Assembly (NCBI GenBank): GCA_025024175.1
Contig: QCXZ01000137.1
Location: 60,290,911-60,354,910 of the forward strand
DNA from: Rhyzopertha dominica
Taxonomy: Eukaryota > Arthropoda > Insecta > Coleoptera > Bostrichidae
Length of the DNA: 64,000 nt
Reading direction: 5' to 3'
In this document: positions 57,101 to 64,000 of the stretch, piece by piece
Position numbering within the stretch: the first letter of the stretch is position 1
How the letters are laid out: every line of letters begins with the position of its first letter
The notes under the pieces: model-generated
Told to the model about the DNA's origin: nothing
Databases searched by the model: none
What the model saw: only the letters and a program-made list of their open reading frames with translations
Program-made: the position numbers and the translations under genes

Positions 57101-59892
57101 GAAAGAGACTAGGGAGGATAATGTGTAGTTTCGTATGTGCAAACTGCTTCAAGTTGCTTAACAGCTATTTGAATAAGCTCTGATATTTCACAACAATTCT
57201 CTCGACAATCAGTCTATTTTCACTTAAAAATAACTCTATAACATTATTTACTGATAACATTATGTATTTTAGCATCAATAGTAAAGATCTTTTTATAATT
57301 ATCTGTTTTCCTGTCAGAGTGTTGCCAAATTACACTCAGCACGGCTATCTATAACGTAGGTTGTGAATGGGCCATATAAATTTCTACCATGATCTATAGA
57401 TTTAACACCTTTTGAGTATTTCATGTGGGGGATATGTAAATAATCAGGTGTGCAGTACTCCTGAGACGTTGAAAGACAATTTGAGGAACTGAGTACGAGG
57501 AGTGTTCAGTGCTTTGATGTTTGAAGCAATTTGGTGGTTTACACATTTCAGCATTAAATAATTGAAAAGATATTATCAAAATGGTTATGTATTTAAACAT
57601 TTAATTTAGTCCTCTTTGTATGCTTTGTGTTATTGTAATTGCTGTAGGTTTGCTATCAACATTTCTGTTTCTATTTTATTTTGTATTGTTATTATTACAG
57701 CTTTTTTTCTTTTCAATGGTTCTGTACATTAGCCAATGCCAGTGTTAATTTGTGATTATTCTTTTTTCTATTTGCAGTACTTGTTTGCACTATTTAATGT
57801 CACAGAAGTAGTGACCGTACCTTAAAAAAGACAGTCATTGCAAATATTTTCCAAACCTTTTGGAATAGACCCAAACATACTTTAATAAAAATAGAAAATT
57901 CTTCACCTTATGCCATAAAAATTATTAACCTGTTAGTTATCCTAGAGATAAATTTTTGAAATTGAATCATCCCTAATTATTTTTTTCAAACAGACCATAC
58001 AATATTAAATTTAATGAGAATTCTAAAAATTCATTTAAGTTTATGAAGTTGACATCAACTTCTGGTATAACCGGACGTGAAAAGAATTGTAAAAACATTT
58101 AAAATAAAATGAACCTAGCCTAAACTGATACCACACTGATTAAAACATACATTTATTTTTCTAGTGGATGGAAGACATAGAAGCTGACAATGATCTTCAG
58201 ATGTGCAGTGGCTGCGGCAGAAGATTCGAACGCAGGGCTGCTCTTCACTCCCATTCTCAACTCTGCACAAAGAGAATAGCACTGTGTAACACGATCAAGG
58301 AAAACAACTCAAAGCAGGTACAGGAAGAGAAACAAGATAAAGGAAACAAACAAACAAAGGTGGTTAAGAATAATGAAAAAGACAGTTTAAAAGGTGCCGT
58401 AAGGCGTAAACCGCTGATTATCAGAAAGAAAGTAGGAAATTTGAAAACCAATCTCGAGAAGAAGCAAAGTGAGGATGTTGACAGTGGATTTAGTGAAAAT
58501 GTTGAAAAAGCTGATTTGAAAAAGTCAGACAACACCAAATCTGACGAGATCAAAGCTAGTGATATCCAATCTGATGCAAATATAGATATTAAAGGTGATA
58601 GTGAGATTTCAACACCAGAAAATAAAGACAAATTGAAAGCCAACGTTTATTTCTCCTCCATGAATCGTGATGACGTTCTGGACATCATAGGAGTAACAAA
58701 TTCAAAAGAAACAGAAAATTCTCCTGTAAAAGATGAGAATAAAATTATAGATACCCCTGCATCTGTTGAAGTACCAAAATCTCTAAGAAATGACATTTCT
58801 GAATCAAAGAAAACGGAGGTGGTTGTTGCAGCGGGAATTTCTCAGCAAGACAAAAAAATGTTGACAAATGAAGATCACATTTATTGCATTCCGGATAACA
58901 CAGATTTTAAGAAACGGACGACTCTTGAAATTCAAAAGATCAATCTTGAACTGAAGAACACAATTAAAGAAATCATGTCTGTATATGAAAATGACAATAT
59001 TTTGAATTCTCATGAAAACATATTTTCTGACAGAATTGAAAACGTTGAATTGAAAAGAAAGAGATTACTAGACGATGTCAATTCAGACACTTGCCCTAAA
59101 AAGCTCAATCAACAAGTAGTTCAAACTTCTGCAAGTGATGAAATCACGGTTTGCCAGACTAAACAAATTTTAGTTAACTGTGGTTCTTCAGGTTCAGAAG
59201 AAACTCAAAATAGTCCTAATCCAAAAAACAAGGAAGCTGCCTTGGATATCCCAGAGAATTCAGAAAGTGTGGGTAAATCATGTCAGCCTAACAGTGATAT
59301 AATTACTGATGTTGCCCAAAGCTTGGATGAAAATGTAACATCAAACCAGAAACAAGAAACAGATTTAGTTAAGTTCCCACAAAGCCCACAGGTTATGGAA
59401 GTTGAAGTTAGTACTGATGTTACAAATTCTGAAAAGAGTCCTGAAAAGATACAGGAAGACAATAGTGAGACCAAATATTCACAGGCGGTTGTCAATTGTA
59501 AACCTTGCCAGCTTGAAGAATTTGAGGACACCAAAACCTCTAAAGACATGGAAGCTGCATCTGTTACTGATCCCGGTCTTCGGAAAATGGTTATGGAAGT
59601 GATTTTCGGTGGAGAAATCAATTTGCCCGTTATGCAGGTACACATTACGCAAGAAAGTGCTGCTTCAGATGCGCCCACTTCTGCACCTGTGCCTTCAAAG
59701 GCACCAGCACCAACACCCGTGACTCGACCTGTGCGAACTGTTCGTCGAACTCTGCTACCTGATGAGTTTTGTTACAACTTTACAAAATGCAACAACAAAT
59801 CGACGAAGGACGATGTGGAATTGTCGAGGTTCGGACAAAGGCCACTGAAAGTTTATAGTGGGAAAGTGAAAAAGACGCACAACAATAAGTGA
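39586..59892 (+). CDS. ZNF800: Zinc finger protein 800-like transcription factor
   Basis: Nuclear C2H2 zinc-finger protein; vertebrate ZNF800 is reported as a transcriptional repressor in cell-fate control. Exons: 39586-39759, 39812-39970, 42627-42959, 49312-49728, 58165-59892; every junction is phase 0 and GT-AG, giving 936 aa (human protein about 660). Exon 1 contains ISVVWKPIDTSIFGLREV. Exon 2 carries the diagnostic finger CDLLYECRICRSIFR-LANFI-HKR-YCR. Exon 4 has two classical C2H2 fingers (CTICNQKFSTKKTLMYHVKYKH and the next, CPICKEEM...HLVKIH). Exon 5 opens with an atypical finger (CSGCGRRFERRAALHSH, then C) and continues as a long Lys/Glu/Ser-rich disordered tail ending in a conserved RRTLLPDEFCYNFTKC-like block. 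There is one unresolved base (N) in exon 2. Introns 3 and 4 (6.4 and 8.4 kb) are mostly mobile elements. Confidence 0.9.
40336..40473. mobile_element. 138-bp hairpin MITE in ZNF800 intron 2
   Basis: The two halves are inverted copies: AGTGGTAGCTGAT...GGGTTAGTTGG on the left and CCAACTAACTC...ATCAGCTACCACT on the right, with the inner CTTCTTTGC / GCAAAGAAG also pairing. The whole unit can fold into one long hairpin with a small loop around 40405. No coding capacity. Confidence 0.8.
41925..42255 (+). mobile_element. Internally deleted mariner copy (330 bp)
   Basis: Left end CAGGGTGCGGCAAAAATATC, right end inverted GATATTTTTGCTGCATG. A TA precedes the left end. The interior encodes only an N-terminal transposase stretch in the plus frame (ECGMSYICCGKVFFKNNES, VVLTQCVFRLHFNVGRHNTV, PSQNT) followed directly by the right end. 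It is a deletion derivative that would need a transposase from elsewhere. Confidence 0.75.
43480..45301. mobile_element. Four-arm alternating palindrome, 1.8 kb, TA-flanked
   Basis: Ends are near-identical inverted sequences (CAGGGTGAGCAAATAAG / CATGGTGAGCAAATAAG, then AGAGGTGGCC), each preceded by TA, the Tc1/mariner target. Internally the same ~500-bp sequence occurs four times in alternating orientation: about 43480-44000 forward, 44035-44335 reverse (partial), 44340-44745 forward (partial), 44745-45301 reverse. There is no transposase. It abuts the 3' end of a decayed mariner on the right. Confidence 0.85.
45318..46125 (-). pseudogene. Mariner (DD34D) transposase pseudogene
   Basis: Minus strand, N to C: a degraded HTH region (around 45900-46110, with VYDLIKQDRRLTTKH and VSARWVP in different frames). 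Then comes a 185-codon frame: FVTVDETWIEYFDPESK with the first catalytic Asp, SAGKIRAKIFWDAEGTLLIAYF, then SSDLGPSDFYLFLMLKECLR with the third Asp. The block with the second Asp (normally HQDNAP) is missing and replaced by unrelated residues, so the protein could not cut. The C-terminus fits the normal family end. Best match is the mariner family proper (SETMAR-like). Confidence 0.85.
46131..47411. mobile_element. pogo/Tigger-like non-autonomous element
   Basis: The left end begins TACAGGGGAGTCTCGATTAT and continues CCGAGGT. The right end is the inverted type with repeated TTATCCGAG words, both characteristic of pogo/Tigger termini. Inside, 46207-46300 is repeated inverted at about 46890-46985 (shared GTCCCTTTAAAAAT, CTGTTGGCACACAAAGC). 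No transposase was found in the 1.28 kb. Confidence 0.65.
47439..48222. mobile_element. PIF/Harbinger element, 784 bp, TAA-flanked
   Basis: Flanked by TAA on both sides (47436-47438 and 48223-48225). Ends are inverted: GTGCTCATTCATAATGAAC on the left, GTTCCTTGTGAATGAGCAC on the right; further inward ACGTAAGAAATACATAAG pairs with CTTATGTCTTTCTTAC. It carries a Harbinger transposase fragment. The 3-bp TWA target and the transposase agree on the superfamily. Confidence 0.85.
47765..47945 (-). pseudogene. PIF/Harbinger transposase N-terminal fragment
   Basis: The minus strand reads RWWVRSSNQNRQRNHTEYN, then RLMLELKLHDQEWLFCYIRL and PPALFDDLLSIVGLFLKKN. This is the R-WWVR ... EL---D---F-Y-R-----F--LL--V pattern that opens HARBI1-like DDE transposases. 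The catalytic triad region is absent, so it is a fragment. Confidence 0.8.
48639..48720. mobile_element. 82-bp MITE with TAA target duplication
   Basis: Flanked by TAA (48636-48638 and 48721-48723). The ends GGAACGGTTGCACAAACGCG and CGTGTTTGTGTAACCGGCCC are inverted copies and nearly meet in the middle. The TWA site suggests mobilisation by a PIF/Harbinger transposase. Confidence 0.8.
50150..51545. mobile_element. Composite element in ZNF800 intron 4
   Basis: An outer inverted pair shares AATTAGGCATTCCAA (about 50157-50171 and 51525-51540) and GAGGGCA. The right side also holds a CATCTCTA end (near 51492) that fits a hAT terminus, preceded by repeated TGAACTA words. The interior at 50350-50750 is the most GC-rich part of the intron, with no coding frame I recognise. 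Probably one element inside another; boundaries are approximate. Confidence 0.4.
51122..51153. repeat. (ATT)n microsatellite
   Basis: About ten ATT units, possibly a LINE 3' tail. Confidence 0.85.
52102..53034 (-). pseudogene. Mariner-like transposase pseudogene
   Basis: Minus strand, N to C: an HTH region (SGKDDRQTLEELENILDLVE, STRRIATQLDISQRRVIHTL), then MEFCRWITNN and RILFTDEATFTHDDINNTHN with the first Asp. After VWSDENPHG and LINELPGLLENIP it continues as YYQHNGAPAHFARVV and PPRSPVLTPLDFCLWDW. Two catalytic positions are lost: QQDGAPAHF has become QHNGAPAHF (D to N) and RSPDLTPLDF has become RSPVLTPLDF (D to V). There are at least two frameshifts. Dead copy. Confidence 0.85.
53200..54271. 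mobile_element. TTA-flanked DNA element, copy B (1.07 kb)
   Basis: TTA on both sides (53197-53199 and 54272-54274). Ends AGCACCGTTCACAGAA and TTCTGTGAATGCGGCT. It is strongly similar to copy A at 36546-37566 along most of its length, with small insertions. The 138-codon minus frame (53390-53806) has no family match I know. Inserted into the mariner-like element at 52-56 kb. Confidence 0.85.
54461..54509 (-). ncRNA. Hammerhead ribozyme-like motif, left arm (core intact)
   Basis: Minus strand order: stem I strand UUGUA, CUGACGA (fits CUGANGA), one extra U, stem II GGCUA-GCAUG-UAGCC, GAAA, a palindromic GCGC in the stem III position, UU, then UACAA closing stem I. A stem III with no loop of its own would need pairing between two molecules, as proposed for short hammerheads of Penelope-like elements. 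The extra U at the stem II junction departs from the textbook core. Confidence 0.6.
54611..54892 (-). pseudogene. Inverted copy of the GIY-YIG C-terminus
   Basis: The minus strand repeats the last ~93 codons of the frame at 54892-55590 (FLTRGKEHLKQFEKYKNTDI through to the same stop). At least three amino-acid differences are visible (F/L, T/A, L/I). It is the coding part of the inverted arm, without the GIY and YIG motifs. Confidence 0.85.
54892..55590 (+). CDS. Penelope-like GIY-YIG endonuclease (5'-truncated ORF)
   Basis: An open frame of 232 codons, uninterrupted. Residues about 1-60 (FHSLFNRLFKLPLSLNAF, NNNFPNYLIEKL) match the linker that follows the reverse transcriptase in Penelope-like elements. 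The GIY-YIG nuclease then starts at GVYSFSCNDCNSVYIGQT and continues GRSFLTRGKEH with the catalytic Arg and downstream His/Glu positions. The C-terminus reads KLNYLEILEIYKIINEQNF. The reverse transcriptase itself is missing. The ATG falls exactly at the arm junction, so it is probably not a natural start; the true protein began far upstream. Confidence 0.8.
   Translation: MAVFHSLFNRLFKLPLSLNAFEKELGVILQIAFNNNFPNYLIEKLYFKYLTKFKFSFCTTYLDEKVKVWFPLKFAGQVSVSLSKLFSSNGINIAFSTVGSVFSRFVRNKDQISVLNNSGVYSFSCNDCNSVYIGQTGRSFLTRGKEHFKQFEKYKNTDIVTTNSSLTNHLLVNKHTATLDNLNSLHLCTKSSKLNYLEILEIYKIINEQNFTILNDFCNFNCPILNSLFDLN
55692..55740 (+). ncRNA. Hammerhead ribozyme-like motif, right arm (one stem II change)
   Basis: Same layout as the left arm, with a single substitution (C to G at 55722) at the last base of stem II next to GAAA. 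This breaks the closing G-C pair and probably weakens self-cleavage. Confidence 0.55.
56040..57620 (+). pseudogene. Mariner-like transposase remnant split by unrelated sequence
   Basis: At 56210-56330 the plus strand reads QLFGKNSLLNRHSSHYWSDD and then NLHAVEEDRFH, the NRH--HYWSD-NPHAVEE block after the first catalytic Asp. The C-terminal block appears a kilobase later (57405-57530: DLTPFEYFMWGICK, DVERQFEELSTRSVQ). Stops and frame changes are frequent and about 1 kb of foreign sequence separates the parts. It lies in ZNF800 intron 4. Confidence 0.6.
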
Positions 59893-60171
59893 TGGCTAGG
59901 ATTTTCTAAAATATTGTGTTCATAGTTGGAGACTGTGTTCAAAGACAGGCTTGTTATTATTTGTCCGTATGGAGTTGGAGTTTTATTTTGCTATCTAGAA
60001 GTTTATTTTATTTTGTTACGCACATTTAATGTGTATTTTCCCTATTTATCATACTGTGTATATTCATATGGTTAAAACTTTTCATTCATTGTAGTTATTT
60101 GAAAAGTGCATCTTTCATAATTTACTCTTTTTTATTTATAGTAATTGAAAGTTTGTATTATTTGTGTTTTC

Positions 60172-60177
60172 AATAAA
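60172..60177 (+). promoter_or_regulatory. Polyadenylation signal of ZNF800
   Basis: AATAAA 280 bp after the stop codon, preceded by T-rich sequence. Confidence 0.6.
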
Positions 60178-63100
60178 TCCATATAAATTTTCAGGTTTTC
60201 CAATAACTGTAGGCAATATTTTTTTATAACAGTGAAATGACCCAAGTGAAGTGCGTTTCTGATAAAAACAAAATGATAGCTACTATAGATAACAAAAATG
60301 ACAGCATTTTTAATTTTGAGCTATAACTCGAAAACTTCAAAAAAATAAATGTTTTGCTTCTTTTTATTTGACACAAAAAAAAGTGTTTGTCAAAACATCA
60401 TCTTGATAGGACCTACTACTGGTAATCAGATAGTCCCTCCCCCATAAAAATGAGACACTGTTCTTAAAAAATAAAAGAACATTGAAAAACAAAATTTTTT
60501 GGAAACATATTTACCTTCAATTTTAATACTTTTCTATACAAGGAAGGAGCATTATGTAAAAGAAAAGGACATAGTGTTGTTGGCAGTTTCCAAACAGGTG
60601 GGTCAGGTGTCAGGTAGTGTGTTTTTGTGCATTTGGCTTTTGCAAAAATTAATGTCTTTTACCTTGGCTTCGACGGATAAATACAAACTTGGAGGAATAA
60701 CTTAATGTCATATATGAAAATATTAGCAGCAGTTTAAAAATTCCATTTCTTTATAGTAGCGGCCTTCCATAGGTGATAGTATTTGTAAAACCATGTTTCC
60801 GACCAATAATCAAATTAGAGAAAGTGTTAGGTCTCTATCTACTAACTCTGAAAACTATTGCAGTACTTCGGTTCATAGCTCCTTGAGTTAAACAATAACA
60901 TTGTTTACCACTTAATTGGCTGATTAAATCATAATTTGAGTTTTGAGTATTGCTTGAGCTTTTCCTATATAATTAGCAACATGTTTTGTGAATCAGTCTG
61001 ACATCTGACAATTCATTGAATTCTAGTGTTAGGTTTAAGGTTTGGTTCCCTTTTTATTATTAAAGATTTATTATTATTATTTTGTTTGCGGTACCTACTG
61101 AAATAATATCATAGTGAACATAAAAGTTTGCCGAGTCAACTCACTGACCTACGAAGTTTGAACATATAAAATGTTTAATAAATGCAAAACAGAACAAATA
61201 AATGACGTTTTGCAAATATATAAATTTTAAATTTTGGTATTTTTTTTAGTAAACAACAACATTCGGTTGGTATACTGGCGAAACTGAAAAATGGTTACAG
61301 TGAATTGAACTCTGATTCATTTGCAATTGAGTGCCTACAGAGTGTATAAGTATGACACCTACTTGTTTATAAAATAAATCAAAACCAGAACTAATACTGG
61401 CTAAATAAATTATAGGTTGAATTAGTAATTTGCATGCAGGTTTCCAAAAAAATATTCTGTATGACAAAACCTGCAAGAAATAAATACCAATGATATGATT
61501 GTTATAAATCTCTGTCCAAACAAGGTCCGATAATGCTGTGAGTTTGACAGAACATTTATCTGATGCTAACTGAAGAAATTTGGACAAATACCTTGATGAG
61601 TGCCTTCAAAGACCACAGAACCCTTTTTGTTTTTAGGAATTAAGCTAATTTTCTTGTATGAATAAAAAAGCTAAATTTCAATTTTTAAGTCTTTTTATAC
61701 ATTACTATGTAGTGTAATTAAATAAAAACAATTAACTTATAAAATTGCAAAAATACATCATTCTAATAAGAATTTTGGATTAATCAAGTTATTTATATAG
61801 TTTTTTAATGTGGACGCTTAGAACAGAATAAACTACATTATGCGAATGGCAATTTCTGAAAAGGATTTAAATAAAAAATATTGGAGAAAAATAAATTTAT
61901 TTAAATTCAAAAGAATATTTCTGTAAAAACTTACTTTAGTTACCTGAATTATTCTCATTTATCCATGACCACCAGAACTTTGAATACCGATTGTCCTAAT
62001 TAGACTTTGTGAATTGCTATCAGTGTGATATGACTTGCTGTTAGAAATATTATTCCATAAATAATAAAAAAAAAACTGAAAATCTAGTATATCTGAGATG
62101 TACTACAACACTAACAATGGAGATTAAATAACTTATTTCACATGTGCAAACTGATCTCATTTCTAATTAAAACACTTTAAAATTTAGTAGGTATCTGCAA
62201 AATTCTTATACCTACAGCAACCAGCTTTTGTATAATTAGAAACAATCTTTTAACATTATGTTAGCGCTCGTGTATTTTTTATTTCATAGGTACTTTATTT
62301 GCATTATTCCTTAGTTTCATCAGTGTTTATTATAAAATGTGTTTATAGGATAAGGCTATATATATTAATGCATACCAATATACAATTAGCTGGTGGTAAA
62401 AAATTAATACCTATGAACTCCGTGAAAGGCAAAAATAATTAGACATTAATTAAAGATATAGGCCATTAAACTCCACATTAGACCCGAATGAATATCATCA
62501 GTTTCGTTAAGTATTAAACGAATTATTCCAAGATAGTAGTTAAGAAAAGAAGTGTTTTAGAAAACTGATAAAAAATTAAAAACGTTCGCCTCGATCATAT
62601 GTGATACAACAAGAAAAATATAAGTAATAAAACCAGCTTTTTCTCTATTACACGTAGTAAGGAGATAATACATAGAAACGGGTGGTGGTTTTTCGTGTCT
62701 GTTTCATGGCTAAACTATTTATAAACAATCCTCTATTACAGATATTTTGTCTTTCTAAGTTGATACGAGCTCGCTTCATTACCTTTTCTTTTATTAGGTA
62801 ACTCATAAATCACTTCACTCAGTCACACTTATAAATCAGTTATAAAGAACTTGAATGATAGAAATTAGCATGTCTGCAAAACGTAGTGGTTTACAACTAC
62901 AACGGTTGGCAACACAAATTACCATTACCGACATGTTGGCAGTTATTTCCCCTGATTTCCCCTATTAAGCTCAAATTATGATTTCTATTGGTCAGATTTA
63001 AATCCAAATGACCAGTAATATTCGACTTATGTATCGTTGTGTTTTCTTCAACATTATTTGTCGAAAGGCAATAGGAGTGGGGCAAAGCATATTTAACGTC

Positions 63101-64000
63101 CAAACGGATTTCTGTAACGATATTCATTCAAACGTACCTCGGTCTTCGGTGAGCAATCCTGTCTGCAATGCAGTATGTTGAGGAGCTGGTAAGATTATCC
63201 TGCATAGTACTATGTGTAGTAGACACTATAAATTGGTAGATATCTAATTAAAGCAATAATACTAAGGTATATTATAATTAACTAAGACTGTCATTATGTG
63301 GTGTGCGATTTACCTTTAACAATCCGCTGTAGCTACCTATTAAAAAACACTGTACAAAATAAATTCAGTCCAACAGCTTAGATCAGTATATCTTTTAAAC
63401 CGTTGCTTTTTTATTAATATCAAATAATAATTAGTAGGTACTTTTTTGTTAGTAGTTGTTAGTAGAAGGTTGGCACTTCGCTTTAATTCCTAGAAATCAA
63501 GTTACTGTTGGTCACGTTCAAATTCAAGCAACCAATGATATTTGATTTGCTGGCCGTTATTATTTCCTTCTGCATGATTCGTCGAAGCCTTTTTTTTGTA
63601 GTTTAATCCGATTTTAAATAAGAACTTATATCTGTTCTTGATCGGCGTTGCAGCGTTTAGAAGATATGGTAAGATGAGCTAAGGAATGTTATATACCTTA
63701 TGCAGTAATGTGGTAGAACCCATTACAAGTTTAAAACAAATGTTTGTTTTTGATAAGCTGGTGCAAGTTGACTTAATTTTTTCAATCTTTCAAATAGTAT
63801 TAAACAGTATTTAGGTACTGTTGAATAACCGTTTTAGCTAAACGTTACATCCTACATATTATGTAGACCTGTTTATCTATGCAAAACGATATAATGTTAC
63901 ACGTAACACCATTATTTATTTTATTTACACTTTATCATAAAATTGCGCTTAATTTGTTTATGAAATACCTACTCATCATCAAATAATAACATATCGGATT
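60178..64000. other. Intergenic DNA after ZNF800, no gene recognised
   Basis: AT-rich. The longest frame (minus, 61246-61587, 113 codons) shows no motif I can place. A weak direct similarity links about 62975-63220 and 63505-63715 (shared TTGGTCA, TTCGTCGAAG/TTGTCGAAAG, GGTAAGAT, TATGTAGT-like words in order), possibly a diverged duplication. Confidence 0.45.

Noticed and set aside
58257..58643. 128-codon minus-strand frame inside the last ZNF800 exon
   Set aside because: Antisense shadow of the Lys/Glu-rich coding exon; composition (Ser/Leu/Phe-rich) is what the complement of such a sequence gives.
59283..59678. 131-codon minus-strand frame inside the last ZNF800 exon
   Set aside because: Also an antisense shadow of the coding exon, with no start context or homology.
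61246..61587. 113-codon minus-strand frame after ZNF800
   Set aside because: No family resemblance, no splice or promoter context; length is possible by chance in this much sequence.
1..64000. CRISPR arrays, bacterial operons, riboswitches, rRNA
   Set aside because: None seen; the spliced genes and element types are those of an animal nuclear genome.

Overview
This is an AT-rich piece of a eukaryotic nuclear genome, almost certainly an insect. Genes are split by GT-AG introns, some only 50-62 bp and others many kilobases, and the introns and intergenic DNA are full of decayed mobile elements of kinds common in insects: Tc1/mariner, hAT, PIF/Harbinger, pogo, a Penelope-like element and non-LTR retrotransposons. 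I cannot fix the order from the sequence alone.

Four protein-coding genes can be assembled exon by exon with consistent reading phase. (1) NMD3, 60S ribosomal subunit export adapter, + strand, six exons, 2727-10109, 504 aa. (2) A secreted or lysosomal acid sphingomyelinase-like phosphodiesterase, + strand, ten exons, 18833-27368, 590 aa. (3) UQCC1 (CBP3 homologue, complex III assembly), - strand, five exons, 38440 down to 30186, 260 aa, with a 7.3 kb intron packed with foldback elements. (4) A ZNF800-like zinc-finger protein, + strand, 39586-59892, five exons, 936 aa, with very long element-filled introns. UQCC1 and ZNF800 are head to head and probably share a promoter region. The genes act in unrelated pathways; nothing suggests an operon-like unit.

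Mobile layer, left to right: a THAP-domain element in NMD3 intron 4; LINE fragments at 13.4-14.1 and 17.3-18.2 kb; a conserved mobile-associated ORF remnant, a hammerhead-like motif, a mariner remnant and a 140-bp tandem array at 15.2-17.1 kb; mariner and hAT pieces inside the sphingomyelinase gene, including a hAT element with a perfect 8-bp target duplication at 20.7-21.5 kb; a second THAP element at 28.3-29.3 kb; a 2.4 kb foldback, a mariner with long inverted ends and a 1.0 kb TTA-flanked element inside UQCC1; and in ZNF800 introns a four-arm alternating palindrome, a mariner, a pogo-like element, a PIF/Harbinger element with a transposase fragment, and a nested cluster at 52.0-55.9 kb.

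The most interesting structure is that nested cluster: a mariner with about 120-bp inverted ends was entered by a 1.07 kb TTA-flanked element and by a Penelope-like element whose two 481-bp 3' arms face each other. Each arm carries a hammerhead-ribozyme-like sequence, one with an intact core. A third, diverged copy at 15.6 kb keeps the fold through compensatory changes in stem I.
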